DNA of 64,000 bases, taken from the NCBI GenBank assembly GCA_040397585.1, contig JBBAVS010000002.1, positions 17,507 to 81,506 of the forward strand. Reading direction: 5' to 3'. Below, piece after piece: positions 62,398 to 64,000 of this stretch (position 1 is its first letter; each line of letters opens with the position of its first letter). The stretch is from QWPN01 sp040397585 (lineage in GTDB: Bacteria; Planctomycetota; Planctomycetia; Pirellulales; UBA1268). A model generated the notes under the pieces. The model had not been told where the DNA came from and ran no database searches. It was given only the letters and a program-made list of their open reading frames with translations. The translations under genes and the position numbers were made by a program.

Positions 62398-63294
62398 TCA
62401 CTCCGCCTCGAGCAGGCGGCGGGCGTCTTCGATCTGGCGGCGCTGGGCGTCGTCGATCTTCGGCCATGCGAGCCCGAGGTTGCGGATCGTGCCGGCGAGC
62501 ACCGCCGCCACCACCGCCCGGCTCACCCACTTCTTGTCGGCCGGCACCACGTACCACGGGGCCTGTTCGGTGCTGGTGGCCCCGAGCGCCTCCTCGTAGG
62601 CCTGCATGTAGTCGTCCCAGTGCTGCCGCTCGGCCACGTCGGCCGTCGAGAACTTCCAGTGCTTGTCGGGCTCGTCAATCCGGGCGAGAAACCGCTTCTT
62701 CTGCTCCTTCTTCGAGAGATTGAGAAAGAACTTCACGATCGTCGTCCCGTTGCGGGCGAGGTGCCGCTCGAAGGCGTTGATGTCGTCGAAGCGGTCGCTC
62801 CAGATCCGGGGGCGGGCGGTCACACCGGGAATCCGCTGGGCGGCGAGCAGCTGCTCGTGGACCCGGACGACGAGCACCTCCTCGTAGTAGGAGCGGTTGA
62901 AGATGCCGATCCGGCCGCGCTCCGGCACCCGCTTCATGCAGCGCCAGAGAAACGTGTGGTCGAGTTCCTCGTCGGACGGCTTCTTGAAGCTCGTCACCTC
63001 GACGCCCTGGGGATTGAGCCCGGACATCACGTGCTTGATGGCGCCGTCCTTCCCTGCGGCGTCCATTGCCTGGAAGATCACGAGCACGCTCCAGGTGTCG
63101 CTGGCCCAGAGCAGCTCCTGCATGCGGGTCAGGTCACCGACGTCGGAGGCGAGAATCCCCTCCGCCATCTCTTTCCGCTCCTTCTCCGGGATGTCGCCGT
63201 CGCCGGCCCAGCCGGGGTCGTGGTCGGCGAGCCGGAACTTCTTGCCGGGTTGCACCCGGAAAGCCTGCTGAATCTTCGCGAAATCGATGGGCAC
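62398..63294 (-). CDS. ppk2: Polyphosphate kinase 2 family protein
   Basis: 298 residues from the GTG at 63294, with AGGAGA upstream. VLVIFQAMDAAGKDGAIKHVM holds the Walker-A-like loop, FNRSYYEEVLVVRVH and the FDDINAFERHLARNGTTIVKFFLNLS segment are typical of PPK2. It transfers phosphate between polyphosphate and nucleotides; class (ADP-, AMP- or both) is not decided here. First gene of a two-gene operon with the large membrane protein. Confidence 0.93.
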   Translation of the reverse strand: MPIDFAKIQQAFRVQPGKKFRLADHDPGWAGDGDIPEKERKEMAEGILASDVGDLTRMQELLWASDTWSVLVIFQAMDAAGKDGAIKHVMSGLNPQGVEVTSFKKPSDEELDHTFLWRCMKRVPERGRIGIFNRSYYEEVLVVRVHEQLLAAQRIPGVTARPRIWSDRFDDINAFERHLARNGTTIVKFFLNLSKKEQKKRFLARIDEPDKHWKFSTADVAERQHWDDYMQAYEEALGATSTEQAPWYVVPADKKWVSRAVVAAVLAGTIRNLGLAWPKIDDAQRRQIEDARRLLEAE

Positions 63295-63395
63295 GGCATG
63301 GTCTCCTGAGCGGCGGCCATCATACCCCCTCCCCGCCGCCGCCCGGACGGCGGAGAATGGAAGAGGCCCATTCCCACCCGGGCGGAGACGTTCCC

Positions 63396-63860
63396 ATGGC
63401 GACGGTTCAGGTCGGCGACAAGGCTCCCGCGTTCACCGCCCCCCTCCAGGATGGCGGCACCTTCGACTCCGCCGCGCTCCTCGGGCAGAAGTGGCTCGTG
63501 CTCTTCTTCTACCCGAAGGACAACACGCCGGTGTGCACGAAGGAGGCCTGTGCGTTTCGCGATTCCTACGAGAAGTTCGCGGCGGCGGGGGCGGAGGTGG
63601 TGGGCGTGAGCAGCGACTCCGCGGCCAGCCACGCCCGATTCGCCGCGAAGTACCGGCTCCCCTTCCCGATCGTGGCCGACACCGACCGCCGTCTGCGGAA
63701 GCTGTTCGGCGTGCCGAACCCGCTGGGCGTGATCCCGGGCCGCGTCACCTACGTGATCGACCGCGCGGGGGTGGTGCGGCTGGCGTACAGCGCGCTGTTC
63801 GCCTCCGACGACCACGTGACCAAGGCGCTGGCGGCGGTGAACGCAGGCAACGCGACCTAG
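63396..63860 (+). CDS. bcp: Bcp/PrxQ-type peroxiredoxin
   Basis: A 154-residue thiol peroxidase. Start ATG at 63396, with GGAGA upstream. FYPKDNTPVCTKEACAFRD holds the peroxidatic Cys47 and the resolving Cys52, spaced by four residues as in PrxQ. VGVSSDSAASHARFAAKYRLPFPIVAD and YVIDRAGVVRLAYSA are family parts. It reduces peroxides with thioredoxin. Divergent from ppk2 with 101 bases between. Confidence 0.95.
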   Translation: MATVQVGDKAPAFTAPLQDGGTFDSAALLGQKWLVLFFYPKDNTPVCTKEACAFRDSYEKFAAAGAEVVGVSSDSAASHARFAAKYRLPFPIVADTDRRLRKLFGVPNPLGVIPGRVTYVIDRAGVVRLAYSALFASDDHVTKALAAVNAGNAT

Positions 63861-63953
63861 GTCTCCAACCTGGGACGTGGCCCCTCCCCTCCGAAAAATC
63901 ACACGTGATCCTCAGGCGTAACTGCCTACGGGAGTCCAGCGGTGTGCGGTCGT

Positions 63954-64000
63954 ACCGCTTACGCGGTTACGCTTCCCGAGTCAGGAAGCCCAATCGCGTG
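63954..64000. repeat. Hairpin repeat (second family), copy 2, and an adjoining hairpin
   Basis: 63969-64000 is the reverse-complement match of the 39619-39650 element (28 of 32 bases). Its hairpin is GCTTCC/GGAAGC with one wobble pair. Just before it ACCGC, TTAC, GCGGT (63954-63967) makes another small stem. The element reaches the window edge and may continue. Confidence 0.7.

Overview
The window is 64 kb of very GC-rich DNA from a member of the Planctomycetota, most likely of Pirellulales type. The gene content supports this: a DUF1559 pseudopilin-like protein, proteins with a LEPR-XLL-type N-terminus, a PEP-CTERM protein, type I dockerins without cellulosome partners, a CxPSR sulfatase, a Tat-signal Gfo/Idh/MocA oxidoreductase, a sensor-AraC XylR-type regulator and two groEL genes around one groES. 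It looks like a draft or metagenome assembly: there is one run of 100 N, and the same 55 bases lie on both sides of it. No rRNA, tRNA, CRISPR array, prophage or transposase gene was seen.

Layout. 1-1.7 kb: 5' part of a GH10 xylanase-like gene. 1.9-6.3 kb: aspartate kinase, an ApgM-like enzyme and homoserine dehydrogenase, all minus strand, a threonine/methionine branch cluster. 6.4-18.3 kb: secreted proteins (PEP-CTERM beta-strand-repeat protein, 1518-residue heparinase-like lyase with dockerin and CBM2-like end, M42 peptidase, exported protein of unknown function, VCBS-repeat protein). 18.7-26.0 kb: chaperone operon groEL1-groES-groEL2-dnaJ-grpE-fmdB-like-yacG, with a perfect sigma-54 promoter in front, then a membrane protein. 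26.3-29.8 kb: metzincin-type metalloprotease, PII-like protein and degenerate receiver protein. 29.9-38.5 kb: APH-like kinase, DsbD with a doubled N-terminal domain, purM, glgX, and a small operon of a lipoprotein, an exported CPFC protein and a DUF1802 protein. 38.5-42.9 kb: minus-strand sugar-acid genes (2-hydroxyacid dehydrogenase, Ldh_2-type oxidoreductase, KDG-kinase-like) and two small unknown genes. 43.2-45.7 kb: hrpB. 45.9-51.8 kb: a divergent sugar cluster with oxidoreductase and aldolase-like genes to the left, and isomerase, XylR-type regulator and PfkB kinase to the right of a shared AT-rich control region. 51.8-59.3 kb: a PhoD-type phosphatase fused to a frameshifted glycosidase remnant, a sulfatase, a DUF1559 protein and a beta-helix protein. 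59.3-63.9 kb: a large membrane protein in an operon with PPK2, then a peroxiredoxin.

The genes fit a free-living degrader of complex, partly sulfated polysaccharides. Secreted xylanase, lyase, beta-helix and sulfatase enzymes release sugars and uronates. The two intracellular clusters would then process them: isomerase-kinase-aldolase, and dehydrogenase-KDG kinase.

The most unusual non-coding feature is a family of short hairpin repeats with a GTGG head (REP/REPIN-like) in four intergenic clusters, all at gene 3' ends, with compensatory base changes in the stem. A second, different hairpin repeat occurs at 39.6 kb and at the window end.
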